Source of the DNA: Arsenophonus sp052174135
Lineage (GTDB): Bacteria > Pseudomonadota > Gammaproteobacteria > Enterobacterales > Enterobacteriaceae
Direction: 5' to 3'
Assembly (NCBI GenBank): GCA_052174135.1
Contig: JBQMRZ010000005.1
Span: 62,001-126,000 of the forward strand
DNA length: 64,000 nucleotides
The notes beneath the pieces are model-generated. The model did no database searches, was not told the origin of the DNA, and saw only the letters and a program-made list of their open reading frames with translations. Below are positions 50,114 through 60,497 of the stretch, one piece after another (the first letter of the stretch is position 1; the number at the start of each line of letters is the position of its first letter). The position numbers and the translations under genes were made by a program.

Positions 50114-50964
50114 GCAATGAAAAAACCCATTGTGGATTTGTAACTATTATAGGCCGTACAAATGTAGGTAAATCAACATTACTTAATAAATTACTTGGTC
50201 AAAAGATTTCTATTACTTCACGTAAACCACAAACAACTCGTCACCAAATTATAGGAATTGATACAAAGTATAATTATCAAACAATTTATATTGATACTCC
50301 AGGCTTGAATATAGAAAAAAATAACAGAATAAATTGTTTGATAAATCGATCAGTAAGTAATTCAATTTTTGATGTAGAATTAATTATTTTTGTCGTTGAA
50401 GGTACACGTTGGACAATTAATGATGAGATAGTAATAAATAAGCTACGTCATTTATCTTGTCCAATATTATTGGCTATCAATAAAATTGATAATTTAATAG
50501 ATAAAACTAGTTTGCTTCCTTATATTAAATTTCTTAGTAAACAAATGAATTTTTTATATATTGTACCTATTAGTGCAAAAAAAAATAATAATATCGATAC
50601 TATTATTAAAATTATTCATCAACATATACCAGAATCAGCACATCATTTTCCAGCAAACTGTATTACCGATCGTTCACAATATTTTATGGCTTCTGAAATT
50701 ATTCGTGAGAAGTTAATGCGTTTTCTTGGTGATGAATTACCTTATTCTGTTACAGTTAAAATTGAAAGATTTATAGTAAACGAACTTGGTTTTTATAATA
50801 TTTATGGTTTAATTTTAGTTAAAAAAAATAACCATAAAAAAATAATTATTGGCAACAAAGCTGATAAAATTAAAAAAATTAGTATTGAAGCGAGGGTAGA
50901 TATGAAGAAATTTTTTTCTACTAAAATTTATCTTAAACTTTGGGTGAAAGTTCATGGTAGATAA
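50110..50964 (+). CDS. era: GTPase Era, C-terminally truncated
   Basis: Essential GTPase that binds 16S rRNA and helps 30S assembly. It has 284 residues against 301 in E. coli. The G domain is complete: GRTNVGKST at 15-23, DTPG, and INKID. The KH domain begins around residue 200, but the RNA-binding GxxG loop reads GNKA instead of GNKG. The protein stops after LWVKVHGR; the following codons in the same frame read VDNEFFVT, which resembles the missing tail (ADDERALRS in E. coli). So a late stop codon has trimmed about 17 residues. Probably still functional, since all GTPase motifs remain. Confidence 0.95.
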   Translation: MSNEKTHCGFVTIIGRTNVGKSTLLNKLLGQKISITSRKPQTTRHQIIGIDTKYNYQTIYIDTPGLNIEKNNRINCLINRSVSNSIFDVELIIFVVEGTRWTINDEIVINKLRHLSCPILLAINKIDNLIDKTSLLPYIKFLSKQMNFLYIVPISAKKNNNIDTIIKIIHQHIPESAHHFPANCITDRSQYFMASEIIREKLMRFLGDELPYSVTVKIERFIVNELGFYNIYGLILVKKNNHKKIIIGNKADKIKKISIEARVDMKKFFSTKIYLKLWVKVHGR

Positions 50965-51813
50965 GTTGATAATGAGTTTTTTGTTACATAATTTTAAGTA
51001 TATAGAAAATCTTAATTAAATAATGTTAATATTAACAACTAATAATCCATATTTATATTTTATATTAATATTATAGTAAAATAGATTTATTGTTAATTTT
51101 TATAAAAAATTATGAATTTATCATCTTTTAGATAAAAACCGTTATAGTCGTTGATCTCATTTGAAAGTTTATATATAACTTTTCGCTATTGTTTTTGGTT
51201 ATTGAATTAAGCAAAAAAATAAAAAACATCTTTAAGTGAAAAGCTGATTTTTTTATTAATATCATTTATTTATATTGTATTATATAATGTTTCATGTTTT
51301 AATTATTTTTACGTGATTTTAATCAAAATACCTTTATTAAAATTATTTTTTTGAAAATTTACTTATTTATAGAAATATTAATTGAGTATAAATTATAGTC
51401 GAAATATATATATTATATTATTTTAACTATAATTGCTGTTATATATAGATTAAAATATTAATTTTTTTATTTTTTTTAAAGAAACAATTAACAATTGATA
51501 GATAAGTTTATTGAACATTAGTATGATAAGGAAAGTTTATTTTCAGTTTTATAATTAATCACTTAAGTTTTACTAATAAGCAATATAAAGTATTTGCTCG
51601 CCATATTTTTTAATATTAATATTTAAGTAAAAATTAATTATTTTATATACATTTAAATAAAACTTGATTAATGAAAGCTATTAAAAAATTAAATATTTTT
51701 AGTAAAATCTCAAAAAAAACATATCTTTATTAAAGCTTAATTAAACACATTAAATTACATAGATAAATTAAATTAAAATTAAAATTATAACTTGGTAATA
51801 ACAGGAATTAAAA
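50965..51813. other. Spacer where recO is missing
   Basis: 850 bases between era and pdxJ; recO, about 730 bases, lies here in enterobacteria. No RecO-like frame survives. A promoter-like pair TTGATC and TATAAC with a 17-base spacer occurs near 51150-51180 but has no obvious gene within 600 bases. Confidence 0.55.
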
Positions 51814-52545
51814 ATGACAGAATTATTATTAGGAGTTAATATTGATCATGTTGCAACATTACGTAATGTAAGAGGAACACAATATCCTGATCCAATCCAA
51901 GCTGTATTTCTTGCAGAGCAAGCTGGTGCGGATGGGATTACCGTTCATTTACGCGAAGATCGACGCCATATTACCGATGATGATGTCAAGTTACTAAGTA
52001 AAACGATACAAACTCGCATGAATCTTGAAATAGCTATGACAGATGAAATGGTTGATTTTGCTTGTGAACTTAAGCCGAAATTTTGTTGCTTAGTACCAGA
52101 GCGACGTGAAGAAATTACAACTGAAGGTGGGCTTGATATCATTAAACAACAAGCGTTAATTGCGATAGTTGTAGAGCGATTAACTAAAGCTGGTATTAGT
52201 GTTTCTTTATTTATCGATCCAGAAGACAATCAAATTGATGCAATAGCAGAAATTGGTGCGTCATTTATTGAGATTCATACTGGTGCCTATGCTAACGCTA
52301 AAGTTGAGTTAGAGCAAACAAAGGAATTTGAACGCATCAAACGAGCTGTAAGTTATGCTAGTGCAAAAAAAATTAAGGTGAATGCTGGTCATGGGTTAAC
52401 TTATCATAATGTTAGGCGCATTGCAAAATTATCGGATATATCTGAGCTTAATATTGGTCATTCGATTATTGGACGAGCACTTTTTAGTGGTATAACAACT
52501 GCAGTGAGTGATATGAAGAAAATTCTTCGTGATGCACGTTACTAA
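51814..52545 (+). CDS. pdxJ: Pyridoxine 5'-phosphate synthase
   Basis: Condenses 1-deoxyxylulose 5-phosphate with 3-amino-2-oxopropyl phosphate, the ring-closing step of vitamin B6 synthesis. The 243 residues equal the E. coli length. Conserved GVNIDHVATLRNVRGTQYPDP, HLREDRRHI, EIHTGAYA and NAGHGLTYHNV are present. AGGAA precedes the ATG. Its stop shares one base with the acpS start. Retained B6 synthesis could serve the host, but only this step is visible here. Confidence 0.97.
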   Translation: MTELLLGVNIDHVATLRNVRGTQYPDPIQAVFLAEQAGADGITVHLREDRRHITDDDVKLLSKTIQTRMNLEIAMTDEMVDFACELKPKFCCLVPERREEITTEGGLDIIKQQALIAIVVERLTKAGISVSLFIDPEDNQIDAIAEIGASFIEIHTGAYANAKVELEQTKEFERIKRAVSYASAKKIKVNAGHGLTYHNVRRIAKLSDISELNIGHSIIGRALFSGITTAVSDMKKILRDARY

Positions 52546-52925
52546 TGGCTATTATTGGTTTAGGAACTGATCTTATTGAAATCATAAGAATTGAACAGAT
52601 TATTAAACGTTCAAAAAAACGTTTGGCAAAGCGTATACTGTCAAGTCAAGAGTGGCGAGAATATCAAAATTATTCTCAGCCAGTATGTTTTTTAGCTAAA
52701 CGATTTGCTGTTAAAGAAGCGGCAGCAAAAGCTCTAGGAACTGGAATACGAAATGGCTTAGCACTTAATCAGTTTGAAGTTTTTAATAATCTATTAGGTA
52801 AACCAGGGGTTAATTTATTAGGAAAGGCGAAAATATTTGCTGATTCATTAGGCGTGCGCTATATTCATGTATCATTATCTGATGAACAAAATTATACTAT
52901 TGCCACTGTGATCATGGAAAGTTAA
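52545..52925 (+). CDS. acpS: Holo-[acyl-carrier-protein] synthase
   Basis: Attaches the 4'-phosphopantetheine arm to acyl carrier protein, needed for fatty acid and lipid A synthesis. It has 126 residues as in E. coli. GLGTDLIEI with the magnesium-binding aspartate at residue 9 and FAVKEAAAKALGTGI with the second ligand are intact. It is translationally coupled to pdxJ (TAATG overlap), an arrangement common in enterobacteria, and its stop overlaps the end of yfhL on the other strand by 4 bases. Confidence 0.97.
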   Translation: MAIIGLGTDLIEIIRIEQIIKRSKKRLAKRILSSQEWREYQNYSQPVCFLAKRFAVKEAAAKALGTGIRNGLALNQFEVFNNLLGKPGVNLLGKAKIFADSLGVRYIHVSLSDEQNYTIATVIMES

Positions 52926-53182
52926 ATTTTATCGCCATAATGTATTATAATAAATTTATTCCATAGTTGTGCTTTTGTTTCTAAATTATCAGGATCTTTG
53001 ATAATAGCATTACTAATGGGACAAACAGATTGACAGGTCGGTTTATCATAGTGACCAACACATTCAGTACAAAGACTAGAGTTAATTTTGTAAAATTCTT
53101 CTCCTATTGAAATTGCTTTATTAGGACATTCTGGTTCACACATATCACAATTTATACAGAAGTGAATAATTAATAGTGACAT
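52922..53182 (-). CDS. yfhL: YfhL family 2[4Fe-4S] ferredoxin
   Basis: A small electron-transfer protein of 86 residues with two cubane cluster motifs: CINCDMC with cysteines 9, 12, 15 and 19, and a second set at 38, 41, 50 and 54 with the family-specific insertion VGHYDKPT. The C-terminal tail LWNKFIIIHYGDKI is conserved. E. coli YfhL has been linked to tRNA hydroxylation and other redox roles; the partner here is unknown. Convergent with acpS, as in E. coli. Confidence 0.95.
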   Translation of the reverse strand: MSLLIIHFCINCDMCEPECPNKAISIGEEFYKINSSLCTECVGHYDKPTCQSVCPISNAIIKDPDNLETKAQLWNKFIIIHYGDKI

Positions 53183-54665
53183 TTTACCTTTATTTAAAAT
53201 ATTTAAACATTATTAAATTGAAAAATCTTTATTTATTATTTAATTTTAATTAAAAAATAAACACAATTTATTTTATTTATTAAACAATGAATAAAGCTAT
53301 CATTATAAAATGATAGAATATAGATATATTAAATAGCTTTAAACCATCTATATTACTATAAAGTCATGTTTTACAATTAATTTTATAATTAAATTTTGTT
53401 TATTACTAAACTTAATGGTTTTTAATAAAAATCATTTAAAACGAGATAATATGAATAATCATATATTTTAATTAGAATATTTAAACATTCAAAAAGTAAA
53501 CTTTAAATTTTATTTAATTTTCACGAATTGAAATACTTTCGATCATTATAATTATTTTAATTAATAAATAATAATACTTTATAAAGTTTAATACTATTGA
53601 AATTATCAACAAGTTTTAAATTTCTCATGCTATCTTCACTCACAATACTAAAATTATAACTAAAAAAAATAGAACATCACTTATTTTTTTTAATTGATTA
53701 TTCATTAAATATTAATAAATAGTTACTAATAATTTCTCAGTATTTATTTTTTTATTTTTATATATAACATAAGATATTTATTTTTTGAATGAATATGGAG
53801 AAAAATACTATTTTTATAGTTTTAGTTATTTATAAATAATATAATCTATAAAAAGTATTTTAAAACCAAGACTTTAAATATATCATTAAATGATCCTATA
53901 AAGCAAAATTAATTTAATTTATCATATAAATTACTATTTTTTTATCTTAACTTCCATCAATAATGATAAAAATAAGTATCATGATTTTATAATAATTCAA
54001 CGTTAAGAGATTTTTTATATTAATTAATTGAATAGATTAAAATTTTTAATATTAAATAAATATTTAAATATCTTTTTATATGTTCATAATTTTTGTTAAA
54101 AAATATGAATTTTTAACTCAATTCTATTTTAATAACAATTATAATTATAACATTAGAGTTTTTATAATACCTAATAAGTAACTTATAACAAATAAAAGTA
54201 ATAAAAAAATTAGAATTATTTTTAATATTTTATATAAATTATATATATAATTATTTTTTATAGTCAATAAAAATAAATTATATTATTTTGATTCAAAATA
54301 TAGAGTCACAATTATTATAAATATAATAATAAATTTACTATTATTTATCTATAAAATATTAATAATAATCAAAAATTTATTAGATATTAATATCACAATT
54401 AATTTGTATAAAAATTAACTTATTAGCTTAAATAATATAATAAAGAAAATTTTTTAATAAAATATTTTAGCATTGTTTATTTATTAATTCCAATCATTAT
54501 TAGATGATTTTTTATTATCATTCAAACAATTATAATGTTTTAAGTTAAATTTAAATTAATTTTATAGAATATTTAAAAAAAAATAATTTATCTCAATAAC
54601 AAACTACTAATATAGTATATGATAATTATTTATCATGTAAATTATTTTTGAGGTCTTTGTTGTTT
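53183..54665. other. AT-rich gene-free spacer between yfhL and tadA
   Basis: 1.48 kb with stops in all frames and long runs of A and T. I see no gene remnant, RNA or repeat that I can support. Confidence 0.55.
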
Positions 54666-55157
54666 ATGGAACAAAACAAAAAAGATGTTTATTGGATTAA
54701 AAAAGCAATTTCTTTGGCACAAAATGCAAGAGAAAAAGGTGAAATTCCTGTTAGTGCTATATTAGTACATAAAGATAAATTGATTTCTGAAGGTTGGAAT
54801 CATCTTATTTCGAATCATGATCCATGTGCACATGCTGAAATTTTAGCTTTACGGGCAGGTGGAAAATATTTTAAAAATTATAGATTACTTAATACAACTC
54901 TCTATATAACATTAGAACCTTGTATTATGTGTGCTGGAGCTATGATTCATGCGCGAATTAGTCGCTTAGTTTATGGTGCCTATGATCAAAAAACAGGAGC
55001 TGCTGGTTCAATAATTGATATTTTTAATCTTCCAAATATAAATCATCGTATTCTTGTTTTTGGAGGAATTTTAGCTAATGAATGTTCAGCGATGTTAAGC
55101 TATTTTTTTAAAGAACGACGTATAGAAAATAAACTAAAAAAGAAAATACTATATTAA
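54666..55157 (+). CDS. tadA: tRNA-specific adenosine deaminase
   Basis: Converts A34 of tRNA-Arg(ACG) to inosine so that one tRNA reads CGU, CGC and CGA. From the ATG at 54666 it has 163 residues; an upstream TTG at 54648 and another at 54660 are possible, since TTGAGG lies 12 bases before the ATG. The zinc site is intact: CAHAE with histidine 56 and catalytic glutamate 58, and LEPCIMC with cysteines 86 and 89. The MIHARISRLVYGAYDQKTGAAGS segment is conserved. It stands alone. Confidence 0.95.
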   Translation: MEQNKKDVYWIKKAISLAQNAREKGEIPVSAILVHKDKLISEGWNHLISNHDPCAHAEILALRAGGKYFKNYRLLNTTLYITLEPCIMCAGAMIHARISRLVYGAYDQKTGAAGSIIDIFNLPNINHRILVFGGILANECSAMLSYFFKERRIENKLKKKILY

Positions 55158-56606
55158 TAAGAAATTATATTTTTATAAAAATATTAATAAATTTACTTAA
55201 ATTGGTCTAAAATAGTGATATTGAGTAATAATTTAAAAATTTTAATTCATTTATTTTATATGTAATAAATCAAACTTTAGTCATAATAATGTTTTTTTTG
55301 ATATAATTATAAGTTTAATAATTAAATATATGATAAAGAGCTAGCTAATTGAGAAAATTTTTTTACTGAAAATAAAATCTATTTTATACCTAATAAAATA
55401 CTTAGATCTTTGTTCTCTATATACATATTAATTTCCTAACATAAAATATATATTTAGTTCTATGCTATAAATTGATAATAAAATAAAATACAATTTTTAA
55501 GAAAAAAATTAATAAGAGAAAAATTAGATTTTTTTTAAATTAATAACATTACTTTTAAATATTTTCTGGTTTTAATCTTCTTTAAAGATATTCATATTTT
55601 TTTGAAATAAGTGTTTTGATATCATAAGCTATAAACATTGATTAATGATATAAAAAATAAATTCTAGTATAGATTTTTATTGAAGAATTACTTCAACAGA
55701 ACTATTTTCTATATATTTTATGTTCTTTAAATATATATTTATAGATTGATAAAATTTTATTAACTAAAATAATAAAAATGACTTAAATAACTATTATTAA
55801 TAATATAGCCAATGTAATATTTATATTATTATCTTTCGATGTTTCATGTATCAATTAAAGTTATTTAATTAAATAAAATTAAAGGTTAGAGTGATATTTC
55901 AATAAATGTAATAGTATATAATATGATAATATAATGTGATAATAGTATTTCAATGAATGATTAATTTTTTATTCGCTTAGAGTTCATAGTAATTTACTTC
56001 TATTATGGTAATTTATTTTTCAATTATAAAGATTAAAAAAAATATTTTTGCTTTGAATTATTCAAATGTCTTAATGTAAATTAAGCTAATTATAACAATA
56101 AACTTCTTTTTTATTTCTTTTAAAAAGAAAAGTTAATTTATTATTCCATAATATGTTAATGGCTATGAAATAAGTAGAAAAACAAGGATGATATATCTAT
56201 ATTATTAAATGCTTTTCTTATCATAAAATATTATTTTAATATATTTATTGTTACTATTATAAGTTTATTAAAAATTGATTGATATTTGAAATTTATTTTG
56301 ATAAATAACTTTAAGTCAAATAATCAATAAAAAATTTTATTAATTTTAAATTAAATTTACTTTGTTTCACTTATAATAAAAAATATAAACAGTGAATTAA
56401 TAATGTTCATTCATACTCTTAACTTTTTTATAAAATATAAAGTTCACAATTTAATTTAATTTTACATATATTTAATTATTTCTAATAAATAGAAAATTTA
56501 CATATAAATGATTTCGTAACGATTGATGATTATCTATAATAGCCTTCTTTTTATATCCTTGATATATCCCTTAAGCTAGCTTTATAAGTTAAGAGAATCT
56601 ATTATT
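55158..56606. other. AT-rich gene-free spacer between tadA and purL
   Basis: 1.45 kb. In E. coli mltF lies between these genes; no part of it was recognised. No PurR-type operator was seen before purL. Otherwise nothing stands out. Confidence 0.55.
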
Positions 56607-59600
56607 ATGAAGATTTTACGTGGCTCAACAGCCTTATCAACTTTTAATATAACTAAACTCCTTTCTATGTGTCAACAAAAGAAACTTCCAGTTATTGATA
56701 TTTATGCTGAATATATTCATTTTGTTGAGATTAATGGATTACTAAATGAAGATGATCAACAAAAATTTAATAAATTGCTTGATTATAATCCTTCATTAAT
56801 TAAACAGCAACCTGCTGGACAATTTTTTTTAGTTACTCCGCAGTTAGGTGTTATTTCATCTTGGTCATCAAAAGCAACAGATATTGCTCATAATTGTGGA
56901 TTACAGCAAATCATTAGAATTGAACGTGGGATTGCTTATTATATTGTTTATTCCGCGCCACCAAACATATCAGAATTAAATAATTTACATGCTATTTTGC
57001 ATGATCGTATGGTCCAAAGTATTTGGACTTCTTTTGAAGAGGTAAAAAAAATATTTATTCACAACAAGCCAACGCCAATGGTGACGGTAGAAATCTTAAA
57101 AAACGGGCGACATGCACTTGAATCAGTGAACACTAAATTAAGATTAGCATTGGTTACAGATGAAATTGATTATTTAATGCATGCTTTCCAAGAATTAGGA
57201 CGAAATCCAACAGATGTTGAGCTCTATATGTTTGCGCAAACTAATTCAGAACATTGTCGACATAAAATATTTAATGCTAGTTGGATTATTGATGGTAAAT
57301 TACAACCTAATTCTTTATTTAATATGATTAAAAATACTTATAAACAAACACCGGATTATATTTTATCTGCTTATAAGGATAACGCTGTTGTGATGGAAGG
57401 ATCTAATATTGGTCGTTTTTTTCCCGATCCAGTAACATGTAAATATAATTATTATTATGAAAATACCCATATTTTAATGAAAGTAGAAACACATAACCAT
57501 CCAACAGCTATTTCTCCTTGGCCAGGAGCCGCTACAGGTTCTGGTGGTGAAATACGAGATGAAGGAGCAACAGGACGTGGTGCAAAACCTAAAGCTGCAT
57601 TAATTGGATTTTCTGTTTCTAATTTATGTATTCCTGGTTTTAAGCAACCTTGGGAACAAGATTTCAACAAATCACATCATATTGTTAGTGCACTTGATAT
57701 TATGCTTGACGGGCCATTAGGTGGGGCTACTTTTAACAATGAATTTGGGAGACCAACTTTGTTGGGTTATTTTCGAACTTATGAAGAACAAGTAAATAGC
57801 CATAATGGAAAAGAGATACGTGGCTACCATAAACCAATTATGTTGGCTGGAGGCATTGGTAATATTCGACCAGGACATGTTCAAAAAGGAGATATTCCAG
57901 TTGGTTCTAAATTAATTATATTAGGTGGTCCATCAATGAATATTGGATTAGGAGGTGGTGTAGCTTCATCGATGACTTCAGGACAATCTGATATCAATCT
58001 TAATTTTGCTTCAGTGCAACGAGGTAACCCTGAAATGGAACGTCGTTGCCAAGAAGTTATTGATCGATGTTGGCAATTAGGTAACGATAATCCCATTCTC
58101 TTTATTCATGATGTCGGTGCTGGCGGGCTTTCTAATGCTATACCAGAATTACTCAATGATGCTAAACGGGGGGGATTATTTGAATTACGTAAAATATTAA
58201 ATGATGAATCAAGTATGAATCCTCGTGAGATTTGGTGTAATGAATCTCAAGAACGCTATGTTTTAGCGGTTTTATCTGAAAAAATTCCATTATTTGAGTC
58301 AATATGTTGTCGAGAACGCACTCCATATTCCGTTGTTGGTGAAGTGACAAAAAAACGAGATCTTGTTCTTAATGATAGTTATTTTACTAATCAACCTATT
58401 TGTATGCCGCTTGATGCTTTATTGAGTAAAACACCTAAAATGATACGTAAAGTTAATTCTCAATTTGCTATTGGTAAATCAATCAATCGAAATATGATAA
58501 CTTTAACAGAAGCAGTTAAACGGGTATTACATTTACCTGTTGTGGCAGAAAAAACTTTTCTTATTACTATCAGTGATCGTAGTGTCACAGGAATGGTTGC
58601 ACGAGATCAAATGGTTAGTCCTTGGCAGATCCCAATTGCTGATTGTGCGGTCACGACGGCTGGTCTAGATAGTTATTATGGCGAAGCTATGGCTATTGGT
58701 GAACGCTCACCGATAGCACTATTGGATTATGCAGCATCTAGTAGAATGGCGGTTGGAGAGGCATTAACTAATATTTCTTCTGCTTATGTTGAGGAACTAA
58801 AACGTGTGAAACTTTCAGCTAATTGGATGGTAGCAGCTGGACATCCTGGAGAAGATGCAGGTTTATATCAAGCTGTAAAAACTATTAGTGAAGAATTATG
58901 TCCAGAGTTAGGTTTAACTATTCCAGTTGGTAAAGATTCTATGTCAATGAAGGCTGCATGGAATGAAGGTGAACAAGTTTATGAAATAACTGCGCCGCTT
59001 TCTGTTGTTATTACCGCGTTTTCTCGAGTTGAAGATGTTCGTTTAACTGTTACACCTGAATTGAAAACCGATCAAAATAATATGTTATTATTAATTAATC
59101 TCGGACAAAATCATAATGCGTTAGGTGGTTCAGCGCTGGCGCAGGTGTATCGAGAATTAGGCGATTATGCGCCAGATGTTCGTAATGTTAAAATATTAAA
59201 TGGCTTTTTTAATGCTATTCAAGTGCTCATAAAAAAACAAAAATTATTAGCTTATCATGATCGTTCAGATGGTGGTTTATTTGTTACATTAGTAGAAATG
59301 GCGTTTGCTGGTCATTGTGGTTTAAATATTGATATTGGTAATTATAATAAAGATATTCTTGCTGTTTTATTTAATGAAGAATTAGGTGCAGTTATTCAAG
59401 TCAAACAAGAAGACAGAAAAATGGTGGAAACTTGTTTAACTGAATACGGATTGAGTGAGTGTGTGCAATATATTGGCATGGCAATTAAAGAAGATCTTAT
59501 TACTATCAATAACAAAGGAATGGAAATTTATCGAGAAAAACGTAGCCAATTACGTTTATGGTGGGCAGAGACAACCTGGCAAATACAACGTTTACGTGAT

Positions 59601-60497
59601 AATAAAGAGTGCGCTGATCAAGAGCATTTTGCCAAACAAGATCTAACAGATCCTGGATTAAATGTAAAGTTAAATTTTGACCCAGCAGATGATATTGCTG
59701 CGCCGTACATTATGAAGAATCCCTCACCTAAGGTGGCTATTTTACGTGAACAAGGAGTTAATTCCCATATTGAAACGGCAGCTGCATTTCATCGTGCAGG
59801 TTTTACTTCCATAGATGTACATATGAGTGATTTATTGGCTGGCAGGGTTCTATTAGCTAATTTTCAGTTATTAGTTGCTTGTGGTGGCTTTTCTTATGGA
59901 GATGTATTTGGTGCGGGTGGGGGTTGGGCAAAATCAATTCTATTCAATTCACGAGTATGTGATGATTTTGCTCGTTTTTTTACTCGCTCTAATACTTTAT
60001 CTTTAGGTATATGCAATGGTTGCCAAATGATGTCTAATCTCAAGCAGTTAATTCCAGGCGCTGAATATTGGCCGCAATTTATACGGAATCGCTCAGAACG
60101 TTTTGAAGCGCGATTTAGTTTAGTAAAAGTAATGGAAAGTCCTTCGTTATTTTTACAAAATATGGCTGGTTGCCAGTTACCAATAACAGTCTCTCATGGT
60201 GAAGGACAAGTTAAGATGCAAAATGCTACCCATCTTGATCTGTTAGAAAAAAATAATTTAGTTGTGTTGCGCTTTATTGATAATTATGGTAATATTACTC
60301 AAATGTATCCAGCAAATCCAAATGGATCGGTTAATGGTATCACTGCAGTAACAAGCATGGATGGACGAGCAACCATTATGATGCCTCATCCAGAGCGAGT
60401 ATATCGTGCAGTTACTCATTCATGGCATCCTCCAGAATGGGGTGAAGATAGTCCATGGATGCGTATTTTTCGTAATGCTCGTCGATACTTTGATTGA
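56607..60497 (+). CDS. purL: Phosphoribosylformylglycinamidine synthase
   Basis: Fourth step of purine synthesis: converts FGAR, glutamine and ATP to FGAM. The large single-chain form has 1296 residues, against 1295 in E. coli. Domain order is complete: N-terminal domain with RGSTALSTF, linker, two FGAM synthase halves (MKVETHNHPTAISPWPGAATG, then GSGGEIRDEGATGRGAKPKA; second half with LPVGKDSMSMKAAW-like IPVGKDSMSMKAAW) and the C-terminal glutaminase with LGICNGCQMMSN carrying the nucleophilic cysteine and PHPERVYR carrying the histidine and glutamate. It is the longest gene here and fully intact, so purine synthesis is probably still needed. Confidence 0.98.
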   Translation: MKILRGSTALSTFNITKLLSMCQQKKLPVIDIYAEYIHFVEINGLLNEDDQQKFNKLLDYNPSLIKQQPAGQFFLVTPQLGVISSWSSKATDIAHNCGLQQIIRIERGIAYYIVYSAPPNISELNNLHAILHDRMVQSIWTSFEEVKKIFIHNKPTPMVTVEILKNGRHALESVNTKLRLALVTDEIDYLMHAFQELGRNPTDVELYMFAQTNSEHCRHKIFNASWIIDGKLQPNSLFNMIKNTYKQTPDYILSAYKDNAVVMEGSNIGRFFPDPVTCKYNYYYENTHILMKVETHNHPTAISPWPGAATGSGGEIRDEGATGRGAKPKAALIGFSVSNLCIPGFKQPWEQDFNKSHHIVSALDIMLDGPLGGATFNNEFGRPTLLGYFRTYEEQVNSHNGKEIRGYHKPIMLAGGIGNIRPGHVQKGDIPVGSKLIILGGPSMNIGLGGGVASSMTSGQSDINLNFASVQRGNPEMERRCQEVIDRCWQLGNDNPILFIHDVGAGGLSNAIPELLNDAKRGGLFELRKILNDESSMNPREIWCNESQERYVLAVLSEKIPLFESICCRERTPYSVVGEVTKKRDLVLNDSYFTNQPICMPLDALLSKTPKMIRKVNSQFAIGKSINRNMITLTEAVKRVLHLPVVAEKTFLITISDRSVTGMVARDQMVSPWQIPIADCAVTTAGLDSYYGEAMAIGERSPIALLDYAASSRMAVGEALTNISSAYVEELKRVKLSANWMVAAGHPGEDAGLYQAVKTISEELCPELGLTIPVGKDSMSMKAAWNEGEQVYEITAPLSVVITAFSRVEDVRLTVTPELKTDQNNMLLLINLGQNHNALGGSALAQVYRELGDYAPDVRNVKILNGFFNAIQVLIKKQKLLAYHDRSDGGLFVTLVEMAFAGHCGLNIDIGNYNKDILAVLFNEELGAVIQVKQEDRKMVETCLTEYGLSECVQYIGMAIKEDLITINNKGMEIYREKRSQLRLWWAETTWQIQRLRDNKECADQEHFAKQDLTDPGLNVKLNFDPADDIAAPYIMKNPSPKVAILREQGVNSHIETAAAFHRAGFTSIDVHMSDLLAGRVLLANFQLLVACGGFSYGDVFGAGGGWAKSILFNSRVCDDFARFFTRSNTLSLGICNGCQMMSNLKQLIPGAEYWPQFIRNRSERFEARFSLVKVMESPSLFLQNMAGCQLPITVSHGEGQVKMQNATHLDLLEKNNLVVLRFIDNYGNITQMYPANPNGSVNGITAVTSMDGRATIMMPHPERVYRAVTHSWHPPEWGEDSPWMRIFRNARRYFD

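Noticed and set aside
57455..58350. Three minus-strand frames inside purL
   Set aside because: Antisense shadows of a highly conserved long gene.
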